From the NCBI GenBank assembly GCA_900546925.1, contig UREV01000012.1, forward strand, positions 1 to 63,005: DNA of 63,005 nt. The letters are read 5' to 3'. The stretch comes from an uncultured Bacteroides sp. Lineage in GTDB: Bacteria; Bacteroidota; Bacteroidia; Bacteroidales; UBA932. Below the pieces are notes generated by a model. It made no database searches. It saw nothing but the letters and a program-made list of their open reading frames with translations, and had not been told where the DNA came from. The position numbers and the translations under genes were made by a program. Position 1 is the stretch's first letter, and every line of letters begins with the position of its first letter. Positions 18,129 to 26,363 of the stretch are shown here, piece after piece.

Positions 18129-21100
18129 ATGCATCGGATTTTTGTCAAGATATATAATTTTTTCAGGCGTCATCGTCCGGTTTTCTGGGTCTCGATGTTC
18201 TCGAGTTTTGCCATATTTCTGTTTATGGCATCCAGGATTCATCTGGAGGAGAATATCACGTCTTTCTTTCCGTCGGGAAATTCTTCCCATATGGCGGAAG
18301 TCTATTCTAATCTGAAGGTTAGCGATAAGATACTCATAATGTTCTCATCGGGGGACGGCAGCATTGACCCGGACAAGGAGGATAGTCTTTTTTCGGCGGC
18401 TGCGCGATTTGGGGAACTGGTCGAGGCGGCTGGGGTGCCGGAAGGGAAATATTTGGATTGCGTCAGTGGGGATGATATTTCGGGGATGTTGGATTTCGTG
18501 GGGGCGCATCTGCCTGTGTTGATGGAAGATTCTGATTATGAATCTCTTGCGAGGCTGGATAATCCTGCGGTTGTGGATTCGGCCATCAGAAATGTGTATC
18601 TGAATCTGATTTCTCCGGCGGGATTTGCGGTGAAGGATGTGCTTATGTCGGATCCGCTTTCGATAGGTGGCGGAGTGCTGGGACGTACGGCGGAACTTAA
18701 TCCTGTATCTGATTATCAAGTCCGTGAAAATCACGTGTTTACGCCTGACGGAAATACTTTGTTGGCGTTTCTTGAGCCGGCTTTTTCGTCGGGGGAGACT
18801 GGAAATAATGATGCGTTGGTCGGGATTGTGGATGCGGCTGTGGATTCGCTTGCGGCGGAGTTTCCGACTGTGGAAGTTCATTATTTTGGCGGGCCGGCGA
18901 TGAGTGTGTATAATGCGCGTCAGATCAAGAGGGATACTTATGCGACGTCCATTGTGGCGCTGGTGATCATTATATTGTTCATTCTGTGTGTGTTCAAACG
19001 TCGGCGTTCCATTTTCCTGATTCTGTGTCCGGCGATTTACGGGGCGGTTTTCGCGCTTGCAATGTCGTGGCTGACACGCGGGAGCATTTCGGGGATTGCA
19101 GTCGGTGCAGGTACCGCGATTATGGGAATTGCGCTGAGCTATTCGATACATTTTCTTGCACATCAGAATTATGTACGTTCTGTTACTCAATTACTTGAGG
19201 AACTTTGCAGCCCGTTGATCATAGGCAGCGTGACTACAATCGGAGCGTTCGTCGGGTTGCTTTTTACGTCTTCCAGACTGCTTCAGGATTTTGGTTTGTT
19301 CGCTGCTTATACTTTGCTCGGGACCATGGTTTTCTGTCTGGTTTTTTTACCGCAGTTCCTGGTGGCGCAATCGGACGTCCGTGAGGGTAAAGTGCTCAGA
19401 ATCATTGAGAAAATCAGTTCTTATCCTTTCGACAGGAACAAGTGGCTGATCGCGGCATTGGTCATTCTTACGGCGGTTTGCGGCTATATGTCCACGAAGG
19501 TGGGCTTCGACAGCGACATGATGGACCTGACGTATTGGGAGCCGAAACTCAAGGAGGCGGAGGCTATGCTGGCCGCGCAGGACCGTGACAGCACCAAGAC
19601 TGTGATGCTGGTCAATGTCGGAGTGTCTGATGATTTGGCTTACAATGCTTTACGTGGAACTTTGCAGGAGCTTGAGGCGTTGAAGTCTGAGGGCCTGGTT
19701 TCGGATTATTCTGACGGCGGGGCGTTTGTTGCCGGGCATGAGGAGCAGATGAGGCGTATCGGAAAGTGGAAGGCGTTTTGGACTCCAGAACGTGTGGCGT
19801 CGGTATCTGAAGAGATACGTAGTGCTGCTGTGAAATATGGTTTCAGAGAGGATGCTTTCGACGGCGCAATCGCCAGGTTGTCAGCGGATTATCAGCCTGT
19901 GGAGTGGTTTGATAGCGGGGATTCTTCGGGTCGGGATTCTGCTGATCGTGATTCTTCCGGTCAGGATTCTTCTGGTCGCGAGGCGGAGTATTCTGCTGAT
20001 TCTTTGTGCCAGGTTGTGGGAACTCAGGCTATCCCGATGGCGTTCAGCAGCTGGATGGGCTCGTCGGACAATCTGAAAATGTTTGTCTGTCAGGCGACTA
20101 TGCGCAGGGCTGACATCGATGAAGTTTATTCCCGTTTCTATGGAAATCCGAATGTGGTCATTTTCGACCAGAGTTATTTCGCGAACAAGGCGGCGGAGAG
20201 TATCAACAACGATTTCTATCTTATATTGTTCATTTCTTCGTTCTTGATTTTCTTTGTACTCTGGCTTTCTTACGGCCGGCTCGAACTGGCATTGCTCAGT
20301 TTCCTGCCTATGGCGGTCAGCTGGATTATCATCACGGGAATCATGGAAATGCTTGGTGTTCAATTCAATATAGTGAATATCATCTTGTCCACGTTCATTT
20401 TCGGTATGGGGGATGATTTCAGTATTTTCATCATGGACGGGCTTCTCCATAAATATCGTACCGGTAGAGAGTTGGTGAATTCGCATAAAAGCGCGATATT
20501 CTTCTCTTCATTCGTGATGATCGTCGGTATAGGGGCATTGATCTTCGCCAAACATCCTGCACTTCACTCGATTGCATTGATCACAATCCTGGGAATGGTG
20601 GCGGTGGTGCTGGTGGCGTATGTCGCGGAGCCGGTGATTTTCAGGGAGTTCGTTACGAAACCGGCTTCGGAGGGGAAGGCTCCTTACACGTTCGGAACTG
20701 TTTTCGGGGCGCTTTTCTTTCTCTATATCCCGGCGGTGCTCGGTGGGGCGGTTATCTTGTTGATAGGCATGTTTTTACAACTTGTGCCGATAGGCCGTGA
20801 AAGACGTCAGACCATCATTTCGCTGATGCTTCATCATGCTTGCCGACTGCTTGTGTGGATTTGTCCGTTCATCAAGTCGGTGCGCCTTGGTCCTGATGGC
20901 AAGCGGCTTCGTCAATGGACTGGCAGTCACGGGATTGTGTGTGCAAATCATCAGTCGTCGCTCGATATTATTCTTCTGATTTCGCTGTTCCCGAAGGTGA
21001 AGTTTTTCGTGGCAGATTGGGTGCGCAATTCGCCGTTGTTTAATCTCATTTCGGGGCTCTTAGGTTATATCTGCAAGTCGGACGGATTGATGGAAAGTGA

Positions 21101-22124
21101 AATGGTTCAGCGTGTTGCGACGGATTTGGAGCATGGCTGGAATTATGTGATTTTCCCTGAGGGTACGCGTTCACGTGACGGTTCCATGAAGAGGTTCCAC
21201 AAGGGGGCATTTTTGCTGGCTGATGTTATGAAGGCACCTATGATTCCAGTGGTTTTCTACGGCAACTGGCGGATTTGTCCGAAGGGTACCGGGCTGAATC
21301 TCACGCGGGGAGTGTCTGTTACTCAGGTACTTCCGTTCGATTCCCGTTCTTATGAGACGATTACGGATGTGCGTAAGGCCATGAAGTCGGTTATCGTGGA
21401 GGCGCATGAGAAGTTGTGCCGTGAGTATGATTCGCCGCGCAATCCATATTTCCGCAAGGTGCTGGTTTCTTCGTATTTGTACAAGGGGCCTGTGACGGAG
21501 TGGTATGTGAAGGTAAAGACTTCATTAGAAGATGATTACGCTTATTTCGATTCAATGCTTCCGCGTACCGGACAGATTACGGATATCGGTTGCGGGATGG
21601 GTCAACTGGATATAATGTTGTCGTTGCTCCACCCGTCGCGCAAGGTGCTCGGACTCGATTATGACGAGGAGAAGATCGCTGTCGCCAGGAATTGCTGGCC
21701 GGTCCGCAATCTCCCGGGGCTGTCTTTTGTCAATGCTGATGCTCAGTCTGCGGAATTGCCTGAGAGTGACGCGTTTGTAATCAGTGATATGCTTCATTAC
21801 ATCGACAGTGAGGCGCAGGAGAGGCTTATCCGTAGGTGTGTTTCGCGGCTTAAGGACGGCGGTCTGATTTTGTTGCGCGATTCGGATACTGGCAATGTCA
21901 AGGGGCAGAAGATGACGGCGTTTAGTGAGGTCCTGTCGACCAAGATCATGGGTTTCAACAAGACTTCGGGCGATTTGCATTTCATTTCTGAGGCGCAGAT
22001 TTCCGGCATTGCCAAGAGCCTTGGTCTTTCGCTTGAGGTGAAGACGGATGGCCGCAAGACGTCGAATACTTTTTATTTGCTTCGTAAACGTGCTTGCGTG
22101 GGCATGCGGCCTTCAGACGACTGA
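18129..22124 (+). CDS. Trifunctional MMPL exporter - PlsC acyltransferase - methyltransferase
   Basis: A 1331-residue fusion. About 1-850 is an MMPL/RND-type transporter with twelve expected helices and two periplasmic loops. About 920-1110 is a PlsC-type acyltransferase with NHQSSLD (His941) and FPEGTRSRDG. About 1140-1320 is a SAM methyltransferase with TDIGCGMGQLD (around 1152). In separate form these functions occur in aryl-polyene loci; here export, acylation and methylation are in one polypeptide. The second periplasmic loop carries a low-complexity stretch with four 15-bp tandem repeats (residues about 598-617). It probably flips or exports the finished lipid. A 7-bp hairpin without T-run lies after its stop (22151-22170). 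Confidence 0.88.
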   Translation: MHRIFVKIYNFFRRHRPVFWVSMFSSFAIFLFMASRIHLEENITSFFPSGNSSHMAEVYSNLKVSDKILIMFSSGDGSIDPDKEDSLFSAAARFGELVEAAGVPEGKYLDCVSGDDISGMLDFVGAHLPVLMEDSDYESLARLDNPAVVDSAIRNVYLNLISPAGFAVKDVLMSDPLSIGGGVLGRTAELNPVSDYQVRENHVFTPDGNTLLAFLEPAFSSGETGNNDALVGIVDAAVDSLAAEFPTVEVHYFGGPAMSVYNARQIKRDTYATSIVALVIIILFILCVFKRRRSIFLILCPAIYGAVFALAMSWLTRGSISGIAVGAGTAIMGIALSYSIHFLAHQNYVRSVTQLLEELCSPLIIGSVTTIGAFVGLLFTSSRLLQDFGLFAAYTLLGTMVFCLVFLPQFLVAQSDVREGKVLRIIEKISSYPFDRNKWLIAALVILTAVCGYMSTKVGFDSDMMDLTYWEPKLKEAEAMLAAQDRDSTKTVMLVNVGVSDDLAYNALRGTLQELEALKSEGLVSDYSDGGAFVAGHEEQMRRIGKWKAFWTPERVASVSEEIRSAAVKYGFREDAFDGAIARLSADYQPVEWFDSGDSSGRDSADRDSSGQDSSGREAEYSADSLCQVVGTQAIPMAFSSWMGSSDNLKMFVCQATMRRADIDEVYSRFYGNPNVVIFDQSYFANKAAESINNDFYLILFISSFLIFFVLWLSYGRLELALLSFLPMAVSWIIITGIMEMLGVQFNIVNIILSTFIFGMGDDFSIFIMDGLLHKYRTGRELVNSHKSAIFFSSFVMIVGIGALIFAKHPALHSIALITILGMVAVVLVAYVAEPVIFREFVTKPASEGKAPYTFGTVFGALFFLYIPAVLGGAVILLIGMFLQLVPIGRERRQTIISLMLHHACRLLVWICPFIKSVRLGPDGKRLRQWTGSHGIVCANHQSSLDIILLISLFPKVKFFVADWVRNSPLFNLISGLLGYICKSDGLMESEMVQRVATDLEHGWNYVIFPEGTRSRDGSMKRFHKGAFLLADVMKAPMIPVVFYGNWRICPKGTGLNLTRGVSVTQVLPFDSRSYETITDVRKAMKSVIVEAHEKLCREYDSPRNPYFRKVLVSSYLYKGPVTEWYVKVKTSLEDDYAYFDSMLPRTGQITDIGCGMGQLDIMLSLLHPSRKVLGLDYDEEKIAVARNCWPVRNLPGLSFVNADAQSAELPESDAFVISDMLHYIDSEAQERLIRRCVSRLKDGGLILLRDSDTGNVKGQKMTAFSEVLSTKIMGFNKTSGDLHFISEAQISGIAKSLGLSLEVKTDGRKTSNTFYLLRKRACVGMRPSDD
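19920..19979 (+). repeat. Four tandem 15-bp repeats inside the MMPL fusion gene
   Basis: Four consecutive units of 15 bp encode DSSGR, DSADR, DSSGQ and DSSGR. The unit length is a multiple of three, so copy-number change would alter a periplasmic loop without breaking the frame. Confidence 0.75.
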
Positions 22125-22150
22125 TAGCCCTCAAATAAGCGCTTGCGCTC

Positions 22151-22170
22151 AGCAAGTTTGATGACTTGCT
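22151..22170 (+). repeat. Hairpin after the MMPL fusion gene
   Basis: AGCAAGT (22151-22157) and ACTTGCT (22164-22170) form a 7-bp stem with a 6-nt loop. A shorter palindrome (AGCGC TT GCGCT) precedes it. There is no T-run, so it is more likely a processing or attenuation element than a strong terminator. Confidence 0.45.
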
Positions 22171-22205
22171 TAAGTATTAGAGTGTTAACTGTGGAACTAC
22201 GTAAA

Positions 22206-22213
22206 AAGGAGGT
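22206..22213 (+). promoter_or_regulatory. Strong Shine-Dalgarno sequence before the C45 gene
   Basis: AAGGAGGT is complementary to the classical anti-Shine-Dalgarno sequence and lies 4 nt before the ATG at 22218. Such sites are rare in Bacteroidota, and most other genes here lack one. It decides the start in favour of 22218 over the upstream TTG at 22143. Confidence 0.7.
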
Positions 22214-22217
22214 AGAC

Positions 22218-24497
22218 ATGAGTTTGAAGAATAAGGGCCGTACCCGAACCCGGTCCGTCATCTTTAAGGTGTTATCGTGGGCCTTTGGAATTCCTCTCGC
22301 CCTGATCGCAATCGCCGCGCTCGCGTGCGTGTGGCTCCACGCTACCGCGGACCTCGGCGAACCGGAGTTCGTGCCTTCGCAAGTTCCTGTGGTTCAGGTC
22401 AATGACAGTTTACGCCGATGGGGTTCGTCGTCTCTTCGCATTGACCCGGACGGTCTTTATGAGATGCGGGTTTGCGGCGGTCCGTTTGAGCGTGGGGAGG
22501 CGATAGGGAAGTTGGGCGAAGATTTGCTTTATCAGCAGGAGAAGGCGTTTGCGGACAAGCTTTTCGAGATGGTGCCGAGCAGCAGGTATCGTGCTTTCCT
22601 TCATTACTTTATAACTATTTTCAATCGTCGTATGGGTGCGAGTGTACCGTTGGAGTATCGGCAGGAGATCAAGGCGATGTCGGCGTCGTGTACGCATGAG
22701 TTTGATGAGTTCGGTAATCCTTATGAGCGTCAGATGCAGTATCATTCCGCGCATGATATCGGTCACGTGATGCAGGATTATATGTTGGTGGGCTGTACTT
22801 CTTTCGCGGTCTGGGGCCGGGAGTCTGCGGATTCGTCGCTGCTCATGGCGAGGAATTTCGATTTTTATATGGGTGAGGAGTTCGCGAAAAACAAGCTTGT
22901 GCTTTTCGAGAAGCCTGATTCCGGATATGCTTATGTATCAGTGACTTGGCCCGGTATGCTGGGCGTGGTTTCCGGCATGAATACGCAGGGTCTGGCGGTG
23001 ACTATCAATGCGTCCAAGTTGGAGGTTCCGTCGTCTTCTGCTACACCGATTTCGATTTTGGTCAAGTCTATTCTGCAGTACGCGTCGAATATCGAAGAGG
23101 CGGAAACGATCGCGGCGTCGTTTAAGACTTTTGTTTGTGAGTCGATTCTGGTAGGGTCGGCCAATGACGGTCGCGCAGTGATTATCGAGAAGACTCCTTC
23201 TGCGATGGGGATTTACTCTCCTGAGGGAGATTCGGAGTTCGGTCGTATGACTGCCGCTTCTTCTGCGAACATGGTTTCCCAGCTCGGTGGGGCTGTCGAG
23301 TCAGTTCGTCAGGGAGTCGCTTCTTCATCAGCGGCGGATGGTTCCCCTCATGGGTGTGGCTCCGGGACTGGACGGTTGACTGATTCTTCTTCTGGGAATA
23401 GCGCCGCTTCGCTCGGTGAGGCGTCGGTTGTTACTCGTGTTATCTGTACAAATCATTATCAGTCAGACCGTTTTCGTGACGACCCGGTGAACGTGGAGAA
23501 TATCCGTGTTTCTGATAGCGGTTACCGTTACAGGCGCGTTCAACAACTTCTGGATTCATTGGGCAGTATCGACTATCTGAAGGCCGCCGCAGTTCTACGT
23601 GATATCAGGGGAGTCGACGGTGAAGATGTAGGGTATTGCAACGACTTGTCTATTAATCAGATGCTAGCCATGCACTCCGTGATTTTCAAGCCTGCCGAAA
23701 AGAAAATCTGGGTTTCTACCTCGCCTTGGCAATTCGGTAAATTCGTCTGCTTCGATCTGGATGAGGTGTTCGGGGAAGAGGGGCTATCCACTCGTGGTGT
23801 TCGTGGTGACGGCCTCTCTGACTCTGCAGCCCATTTTACTGGTGTTTCGGGCCAGGCAACTCACTCAGGTTCCAGAAATCTGTCTTCTGGTGAAGAGTCT
23901 GTTCACGTTGCGAGTGTCGATGTGAATCAGAGAACTTGTGGGTCGGGTTCTGCAAGTCACTTGGATTCTAGGAGTCTGTCTTCTGGTGAAGAGTCTGCTC
24001 ACTTTGCGAGAGTCGATGTGGATCAGAGAACATGTTGGGCGGGTTCTGCACGTCACTCAGATTCTAGGCATCTGTCTTCTTGTGATGATTGTGCTCACTT
24101 TGCGAGAGTCGATGTGGATCAGAGAACTTGTGGGGCGGGTTCTGCACGTCATTTAGTATGTACTCTAGCTGTTGATTCAGGATTCAGTGACGATGAAATG
24201 TCGATTCCGGCGGATAAGTTTTTGGAAACTGAGGCGTTTCGTAATGTTCTTAAGTTCAAGGCGATGCAACAGACACTGGCGACGGCATCCAAGTCAAGGC
24301 GTGAAGTGCCGGCAGATTCGTTAGCGTTATTTGTATCGTGGAACCCATCTTATTACGGCACATACGTGTCTGTCGCCTCATATCTTGAATCGCTTGGCAA
24401 AAAAGCCGAAGCCGACGAATATTATCGCCGAGCCCTCACCTGTCCAATGAAACTCTCCGAGCGCCAGCACCTCGAGACTCGGCTTCGTGGGCGTTGA
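22218..24497 (+). CDS. C45-family autoproteolytic acyltransferase/hydrolase with repeat insert
   Basis: Membrane-anchored N-terminal nucleophile hydrolase of 759 residues, related to acyl-CoA:6-aminopenicillanate acyltransferases (C45). A transmembrane helix lies near residues 18-42. The expected self-cleavage site is the Gly-Cys bond in VGCTSFAVWG, making Cys193 the new N terminus and nucleophile; ARNFDFYMGEE after it is also typical. Two inserts break the domain: a Ser/Gly-rich stretch (about 355-400) and three 32-residue repeats (about 550-650). The C-terminal segment (about 690-759) looks helical and TPR-like. As last gene of the operon it may attach or remove an acyl group on the product; the reaction is unknown. 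Confidence 0.8.
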   Translation: MSLKNKGRTRTRSVIFKVLSWAFGIPLALIAIAALACVWLHATADLGEPEFVPSQVPVVQVNDSLRRWGSSSLRIDPDGLYEMRVCGGPFERGEAIGKLGEDLLYQQEKAFADKLFEMVPSSRYRAFLHYFITIFNRRMGASVPLEYRQEIKAMSASCTHEFDEFGNPYERQMQYHSAHDIGHVMQDYMLVGCTSFAVWGRESADSSLLMARNFDFYMGEEFAKNKLVLFEKPDSGYAYVSVTWPGMLGVVSGMNTQGLAVTINASKLEVPSSSATPISILVKSILQYASNIEEAETIAASFKTFVCESILVGSANDGRAVIIEKTPSAMGIYSPEGDSEFGRMTAASSANMVSQLGGAVESVRQGVASSSAADGSPHGCGSGTGRLTDSSSGNSAASLGEASVVTRVICTNHYQSDRFRDDPVNVENIRVSDSGYRYRRVQQLLDSLGSIDYLKAAAVLRDIRGVDGEDVGYCNDLSINQMLAMHSVIFKPAEKKIWVSTSPWQFGKFVCFDLDEVFGEEGLSTRGVRGDGLSDSAAHFTGVSGQATHSGSRNLSSGEESVHVASVDVNQRTCGSGSASHLDSRSLSSGEESAHFARVDVDQRTCWAGSARHSDSRHLSSCDDCAHFARVDVDQRTCGAGSARHLVCTLAVDSGFSDDEMSIPADKFLETEAFRNVLKFKAMQQTLATASKSRREVPADSLALFVSWNPSYYGTYVSVASYLESLGKKAEADEYYRRALTCPMKLSERQHLETRLRGR
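23868..24167 (+). repeat. Three tandem 96-bp repeats within the C45 gene
   Basis: A 96-bp unit occurs three times with high identity, each encoding 32 residues around LSSGEES, VDVDQRTC and GSARH. The copies remain in frame. Each unit encodes at least one Cys. No signs of a transposon are visible. Confidence 0.8.
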
Positions 24498-25045
24498 TTC
24501 GGGAGTGCTCTTTCTGCTTTGAATTTTCGGACAACCTGGCGGGGTCTGGTATTATTATAAATGTGCGTATTATATTGATATACAAGTTGATAACCGGATA
24601 TTGTCTATTCTTTGCTCCTGCCAGGTGGTATGTTTTTTTATAGGACCTGGAGGGTAGTTTTTCGCTGCTAATGGTTATAACTATCAGATTATTATCGTGT
24701 TACGATGAATTTTGTTGATTATCTATCTGGCAGGTTGTCTGAAATATTATTGATATACTATTTAAAGACGTACTATTAGTCGCCGCCGTCTAATACGATG
24801 GCCAGCTATCTTTAAACGTAGAAAGTGCACGTGTCGTAGCCGGTCGGCGGCGGATGCCCAGAGAGCGAATTGCGGAGCACCTGAGCGAACGGGCACCGAC
24901 CGCCGCCGGCATCCAGGTATGTCAGGTTCGTTGTCGGAATAGTCGTTACGATACATCTGTAGATTTTCTTCGGATGACAACGATCCGGGGAGATAGTTGA
25001 TGATATGTCGGTCACCGCAGCTGGCGAAAACGCCGGCCAGCTGCT

Positions 25046-25091
25046 CAAAGCAGGCTGCGCAGCTCCGCCGATGGCAGCTCCGCCTGCTTTG
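25046..25091. repeat. 10-bp inverted repeat with internal direct repeat
   Basis: CAAAGCAGGC (25046-25055) pairs perfectly with GCCTGCTTTG (25082-25091). Between the arms, GCAGCTCCGCC occurs twice in direct orientation, the second copy running into the right arm. No T-run follows on either strand. Confidence 0.55.
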
Positions 25092-25191
25092 TGCCCCCGT
25101 GGACCATGGTCGTTTATCTTCGAGTTCACCAAGACTATCGAGAAGCATCCGCGACAAAATTACGTGTCGTGGCCGGGATTTCCGCTGATCG

Positions 25192-25286
25192 GGGTCGGCG
25201 GATTTTGGATATTGGAGGTATTGAGTATCAATGAATTACGTTATTTATATCCGCCGACCCTCCGTTTTTTAGGGGTGTCGGCGGAT
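25192..25286. repeat. Three copies of GTCGGCGGAT in alternating orientation
   Basis: GGGTCGGCGGAT (25192-25203) pairs perfectly over 12 bp with ATCCGCCGACCC (25249-25260). The same middle copy also pairs over 10 bp with GTCGGCGGAT at 25277-25286. Two mutually exclusive hairpins are therefore possible. A related sequence, GTCGGCGG followed by CGGAT, lies at 24843-24855. It may be a repeat-element cluster or an RNA switch. Confidence 0.6.
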
Positions 25287-25418
25287 GACGATTTTATAAT
25301 CACTTGATTATCAATGTTCTATAAAGTATAAATCCGACGACCCCAAGCTGCCGTAGTTCATAATGTGGATTGCCAGGAGTGCATCACGTTTCATGGCCGA
25401 TCGGCGTCGGCACCCGGG

Positions 25419-26363
25419 TTACGCCTCGATGACGAGACCGTCGTAGGCCGGTTGGATATCCAGGTCGGGGGAGAGAGTTTGGAGCTGGGTGCAGAAATCC
25501 GGGTACGTCGGGAAAGTGTGGGAGAGGTGAGTCAGCCAGGTGTGCTTGGCCCCGATACGGTGCGCCAACTCGATAGCCTGATAAAGAGAAAAATGAGAGT
25601 GATGCGGCTTATAACCGACAGTATTCAGAGTTATGTGCTCCAAGCCCTGCAACTTCTGTAACTCGCTGTCAGGCAGCATGCTCATGTCAGTGATATAAGC
25701 GATATTACCGAAACGGAAACCAAGGACCGGCATCTTGTCATGCATTCCACGTATCGGAATAATCTCCACGCCGCGCCCTGACGCGGAAAGGCATTGACCC
25801 GAAAAAGAGGGATCGGCGGCGAGCTCGGCGGTCGACACTTTGCGGTCGTCAGTCGGAATCGTGCTGCCGTCCGCGAGTTGCCAGCAGTAACCTTGGTCGT
25901 GCACCCAGACCAGCTTCATATCGTCATCACTCGGCTCCACGAAAAACGGTCGCTCGTCGATCAGATGGATGTGCCACTCGGGAGCGCCGGGATACTTGTT
26001 CTCGGCGAAAACATAACTGTAACCCTCTTTCAATGAATCCAATACCTTTGACTCACAATAGATTTCGGCAGCGCGTTGATCGATGTAATTCAGCGAACGT
26101 ACATCGTCCAGGCCGCCCGTATGGTCTCGGTGGCTGTGCGTGAGAAGAATCGCGTCCAGGTGCGACACCCCGTGCGCCAACATCTGCATGCGGAAATCCG
26201 GCCCCGCGTCCACCAGAATCGTCAGGCCGCCATACTCCACCAGCGCCGCTGACCGGAATCGCTTATCGTGAGGGTCAATGCTCTTACACACAGGGCATTG
26301 ACAACCGATGATGGGCACGCCTTGCGACGTTCCGGTGCCCAGAAATGTCAGACGTGTCTTCAT
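25419..26363 (-). CDS. MBL-fold metallo-hydrolase, PhnP-like
   Basis: Metallo-beta-lactamase-fold hydrolase of 314 residues. The zinc motif HSHRDH is at 76-81. The early Cys cluster GCQCPVC (Cys21, 23, 26) is like that of PhnP-type phosphodiesterases, which cleave cyclic ribose phosphates. A conserved late TWLTHLSH supplies further ligands. The start at 26363 overlaps the stop of mtaB in an ATGA arrangement on the minus strand, so the two are coupled; an upstream start at 26405 would lie inside mtaB. The physiological substrate is unknown. Two GTCAATG words in head-to-head orientation lie within its 5' part (26274 and 26296). Confidence 0.85.
   Translation of the reverse strand: MKTRLTFLGTGTSQGVPIIGCQCPVCKSIDPHDKRFRSAALVEYGGLTILVDAGPDFRMQMLAHGVSHLDAILLTHSHRDHTGGLDDVRSLNYIDQRAAEIYCESKVLDSLKEGYSYVFAENKYPGAPEWHIHLIDERPFFVEPSDDDMKLVWVHDQGYCWQLADGSTIPTDDRKVSTAELAADPSFSGQCLSASGRGVEIIPIRGMHDKMPVLGFRFGNIAYITDMSMLPDSELQKLQGLEHITLNTVGYKPHHSHFSLYQAIELAHRIGAKHTWLTHLSHTFPTYPDFCTQLQTLSPDLDIQPAYDGLVIEA

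Larger units (their letters stand above)
24498..25418. other. Long structured intergenic region, no gene seen
   Basis: This 0.9-kb stretch lies between the C45 gene and the 3' end of a minus-strand operon. An open frame at 25005-25307 has no recognisable domain and overlaps hairpins, so I do not call it. The region holds a 10-bp inverted repeat (25046-25091), GGTCGG/CCGACC (24842-24847, 24896-24901) and GGATGCC/GGCATCC arms (24852-24858, 24908-24914), and a three-copy word in alternating orientation (25192-25286). Base composition swings between AT-rich and GC-rich segments. Confidence 0.6.

Noticed and set aside
23938..24156. Open frames on both strands across the 96-bp repeats
   Set aside because: They are by-products of the in-frame repeats in the C45 gene.
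25005..25307. 100-codon open frame in the intergenic region
   Set aside because: It runs through two hairpin elements, has no recognisable domain and no promoter or ribosome binding site.
24498..25418. CRISPR array or integron-like repeats
   Set aside because: Repeats are few, in alternating orientation and irregularly spaced, without unique spacers of constant length.
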